Under the pieces are notes generated by a model. It did no database searches, was not told the origin of the DNA, and worked only from the letters and a program-made list of their open reading frames with translations. A stretch of DNA of 64,000 nucleotides, from NCBI RefSeq assembly GCF_015645465.1, contig NZ_JADOEL010000007.1:1-64000 (forward strand), read 5' to 3'. Below are positions 61,663 to 64,000 of this stretch, piece after piece. Source of the stretch: Herminiimonas contaminans (GTDB lineage Bacteria; Pseudomonadota; Gammaproteobacteria; Burkholderiales; Burkholderiaceae_D). Within the stretch, counting starts at the first letter, position 1; each line of letters opens with the position of its first letter. The position numbers were made by a program, and so were the translations under genes.

Positions 61663-62271
61663 TTATTTGCCAATGCGCACCACTGCGACATCGACGCCGT
61701 TATCAGACAGCTTGCCACGCACTCGGTTCATTGTTTCCAATTGGCCGAATGGACCGATACGTACCCGGTGCAATGCACCGGTATCGGCTTGATAGGCAGA
61801 GACGCTTGCTTCGAAACCCAATAATGCCAGTTTTGCCTTCATGTTTTCTGCATCGGCGCGTTCACGGAAGGCGCCAGCCTGCAGATAGTAAATCCATTTT
61901 TCATCGCTTTCAGCCTTGGCTGCAGCTTCTACCTTGGCCTGGGCTTTTTCCTTGGCCAGTGTCGATTTGTCTACGACCGGAGCAGCAGGTGTGGTCGTTG
62001 CTGCCGGTGCGGCAGGAGCGGCCGGATCTGTCGTTTCTACAGGTTTAGGCTGCTTTTTACCGTACAGAGGTTTGTTCGGATCGGACAGGTCGTTGGTCGC
62101 TGGCGGCAGCTGTGTCGAACGTTCCGGCTGCGCGCCGGTTTTGTTGGTGAACGGCAGCGGCGTTTTGGAAATCATCAAGGCCACACCGACCGCAATACCC
62201 AAACCGATAATGAGGCCGAGGATGAGGCCGAGCAAGGTACCGCCAGCCTGTTTTTTTAAATCTTTAGTCAT
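61663..62271 (-). CDS. SPOR-domain membrane protein
   Basis: This 202-aa protein has one TM helix at about 10-32 (GTLLGLILGLIIGLGIAVGVALMI), a Pro/Ala-rich linker and a C-terminal SPOR domain (YYLQAGAFRERADAENMKAKL ... VRIGPF) that binds denuded glycan strands at the septum. I chose the ATG preceded by AGGA, 12 codons into the frame. It lies 10 bp after argS and 15 bp before dsbA, a known argS-SPOR-dsbA order in betaproteobacteria. Confidence 0.9.
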   Translation of the reverse strand: MTKDLKKQAGGTLLGLILGLIIGLGIAVGVALMISKTPLPFTNKTGAQPERSTQLPPATNDLSDPNKPLYGKKQPKPVETTDPAAPAAPAATTTPAAPVVDKSTLAKEKAQAKVEAAAKAESDEKWIYYLQAGAFRERADAENMKAKLALLGFEASVSAYQADTGALHRVRIGPFGQLETMNRVRGKLSDNGVDVAVVRIGK

Positions 62272-62281
62272 AAATATCCTG

Positions 62282-64000
62282 TTACATGCGCGCCGGTGCC
62301 GAAACACCGATCAGGGCTAGGCCGTTACGCAATACTTGTCGTGTTGCACTCATGAGGGCGATACGCGCCATCTTCAGTGCTTCATCATCTACCAATACAC
62401 GTTCTGCATTGTAGTAGCTATGCAATTCGCCTGCTAAGTCGCGCAGGTAGAAAGCGACCTGGTGCGGGCCGAGTTCTTCCAGTGCTTTTTGCAGGGTTTC
62501 CGGATATTCGGCGAGCTTGGCCAGCAGCGCGGCTTCGCGCGGTGCGGTCAGCGGCGACAGATCCACATTCGTCAGGCTGGCTTCATCGCCGTCTGTCCAT
62601 TGTGCGAGTACCGAGCAGATACGCGCATGGGCGTACTGCACGTAGTAGACCGGGTTTTCATCGCCTTGCGTCAATGCGATATCAACGTCGAATACGAATT
62701 CGGTATCGGCCTTGCGCGAGATGAGGAAGAAACGGACAGCGTCGCGACCACGGGTCAGGTCACGAACTTCGCCCTCTACCGTTTCACCATTCGACCATTC
62801 GATCAGGTCGCGCAGTGTGACGTAAGAACCAGCACGCTTGGAAATTTTGACTTCCTCGCCATTACGCATGACGGTCACCATTTTGTGCAGCACGTAGTCG
62901 GGATAGCCCTGAGGAATACCGATGTCGAGTGCCTGCAAGCCAGCGCGCACACGTGCGATGGTGCCGTGGTGGTCGCTGCCCTGGACGTTGATCGCTTGCG
63001 TAAAGCCGCGTTGCCATTTGACGGTGTGGTAGGCGACGTCCGGTACGAAGTAGGTATAGGTACCGTCGGATTTTTTCATTACGCGATCTTTGTCATCGCG
63101 GTAATCGGTAGTGCGCAACCACAGTGCGCCATCCTGTTCGTAGGTCTTGTCGGCCTTGATCAGCGCCTGCACGGTTTTTTCTACCTTGCCGTCAGCGTAG
63201 AGCGAGGACTCGAGGTAGTAGTTGTCGAACTTGACGCCGAAAGCCTGCAAGTCCAGATCCTGTTCGCGACGCAGATAGGTCACCGAGAACTGGCGTATCG
63301 ATTCGATGTCGTTGATGTCGCCGCTGGCGGTGACCGGCTCGCCATTGCTGGCGGAGACTGTCTTCTTCGCCAGGAAGTCGTTTGCGATGTCCTGGATGTA
63401 GTCGCCGTTGTAGGCTGATTCCGGCCAGCCTTCGACACCCGGTTTCAAACCACGGCCGCGTGCCTGTACCGAAGTAGCCAGGGTCGCGATCTGCACACCG
63501 GCATCGTTGTAATAGAACTCGCGGGTAATGTCATAGCCTTGCGCCTGAAACAGCGAAGACAAGGCATCGCCCAATGCACCCTGGCGACCGTGGCCGACGT
63601 GCAGCGGACCGGTCGGGTTGGCGGAGACGAATTCGATGATGACTTTTTTGTTATTACCCAGATTGCTTTTGCCGAACTCGGCACCTTGCTGCAATACGGT
63701 TTTCACCACAGCCTGGCGCGACGCTGCGGTCAGGCGCAGGTTGATGAAACCCGGACCGGCGATGTCAGCCGATTCGATCAAGTCACGGTTGGCCGGATTA
63801 TCGAGCAGGGCGGCGACCAGCGCCTGCGCTACTTCGCGTGGATTTTTCTTGAGCGGTTTGGCAATTTGCATCGCCAGGTTGCAGGCGACATCGCCGTGGC
63901 TGGGGTCGCGCGGACGTTCCAGCGTGATGTTCGGCTGCAAATCGGTACCGGCCACCAACGGTGCGACGGCGGCTTGGAAGAGTTCGGTGAGGCGTTGTTT
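62282..64000 (-). CDS. argS: Arginyl-tRNA synthetase, N-terminus beyond the window
   Basis: At least 573 codons of a class I synthetase are present. The HIGH motif appears as HVGHGR and the second signature as KISKRAG. The C-terminal DALR anticodon domain ends the protein. The frame stays open to the window edge (the reverse of the final bases reads [18 protein letters not shown]), so the true start lies beyond. It heads the argS-SPOR-dsbA operon. Confidence 0.95.
   Translation of the reverse strand, partial: KQRLTELFQAAVAPLVAGTDLQPNITLERPRDPSHGDVACNLAMQIAKPLKKNPREVAQALVAALLDNPANRDLIESADIAGPGFINLRLTAASRQAVVKTVLQQGAEFGKSNLGNNKKVIIEFVSANPTGPLHVGHGRQGALGDALSSLFQAQGYDITREFYYNDAGVQIATLATSVQARGRGLKPGVEGWPESAYNGDYIQDIANDFLAKKTVSASNGEPVTASGDINDIESIRQFSVTYLRREQDLDLQAFGVKFDNYYLESSLYADGKVEKTVQALIKADKTYEQDGALWLRTTDYRDDKDRVMKKSDGTYTYFVPDVAYHTVKWQRGFTQAINVQGSDHHGTIARVRAGLQALDIGIPQGYPDYVLHKMVTVMRNGEEVKISKRAGSYVTLRDLIEWSNGETVEGEVRDLTRGRDAVRFFLISRKADTEFVFDVDIALTQGDENPVYYVQYAHARICSVLAQWTDGDEASLTNVDLSPLTAPREAALLAKLAEYPETLQKALEELGPHQVAFYLRDLAGELHSYYNAERVLVDDEALKMARIALMSATRQVLRNGLALIGVSAPARM

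Noticed and set aside
1-64000. CRISPR array, tRNA or rRNA genes
   Set aside because: I saw no regularly spaced repeats and no cloverleaf or rRNA-like conserved stretches. In particular, no tRNA gene flanks the recombinase operon.

Overview
The window reads as a chromosomal segment of a betaproteobacterium, most likely Burkholderiales, family Oxalobacteraceae (Herminiimonas/Janthinobacterium type). The basis is the gene families and their order: rsmB-DUF4390-ntrY-ntrX, DUF1840, DUF3567, smg next to dprA and topB, a LysM gene divergent from def-fmt, and bioAFDB. The host genes have moderately high GC and begin with ATG, GTG or TTG. No rRNA, tRNA or CRISPR array was seen. The placement rests on recognition only; no search was run.

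Positions 1 to about 7430 are an AT-rich mobile region. It starts with the 3' end of an IS3-family transposase and its terminal inverted repeat. A possible HEPN-domain cargo gene and a small ORF follow. Then comes a tightly overlapping leftward operon of three tyrosine recombinases (622, 541 and 397 aa), a 222-aa ORF and a coiled-coil protein. The 222-aa ORF overlaps the middle recombinase at a dnaX-type A_AAA_AAG slippery site. The first recombinase gene begins about 90 bp from a junction inside comM (yifB), which lacks roughly its first 65 codons. The element therefore appears to have integrated in comM, and its far end lies left of the window.

Positions 8.8-22.7 kb are ordinary chromosome: small secreted proteins, xni, a chemotaxis receptor, lipoproteins, the rsmB/ntrYX operon with a response regulator that lacks the AAA+ domain, a TrmB-like methyltransferase, and a 2H-phosphoesterase/PhnN fusion. 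Positions 22.8-32.4 kb hold a glutamine amidotransferase, metH, an arginine/ornithine module (rocD, a CtlX-type hydrolase and a divergent Lrp-type regulator), fmt and def. Positions 32.5-42.4 kb carry LysM, dprA, smg, topB, a peroxiredoxin, and an alkylation-repair pair (ogt with an Ada-AlkA fusion).

Positions 42.4-47.5 kb contain an FdhF/YdeP-type molybdoenzyme divergent from a MocR regulator, plus a small winged-helix protein and an acetyltransferase. Positions 47.9-51.8 kb are a complete TRAP transporter whose large permease has a Pro/Ala-rich insert. Positions 51.8-57.6 kb hold hydroxymethylglutaryl-CoA lyase, then ychJ-bioA-bioF-bioD-bioB with an intrinsic terminator. From 57.7 kb to the end come a metallo-beta-lactamase-fold hydrolase, an AT-rich SIR2-like gene, an array of nested hairpins (59.9-60.07 kb), a short-chain dehydrogenase, and the argS-SPOR-dsbA operon.

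The most interesting parts are the comM-interrupting multi-recombinase element with its candidate programmed frameshift, its possible HEPN cargo, the SIR2-like gene beside the hairpin array, and several unusual domain architectures (NtrX-like without AAA+, 2H-PhnN fusion, a P-loop-less CobW-like protein).
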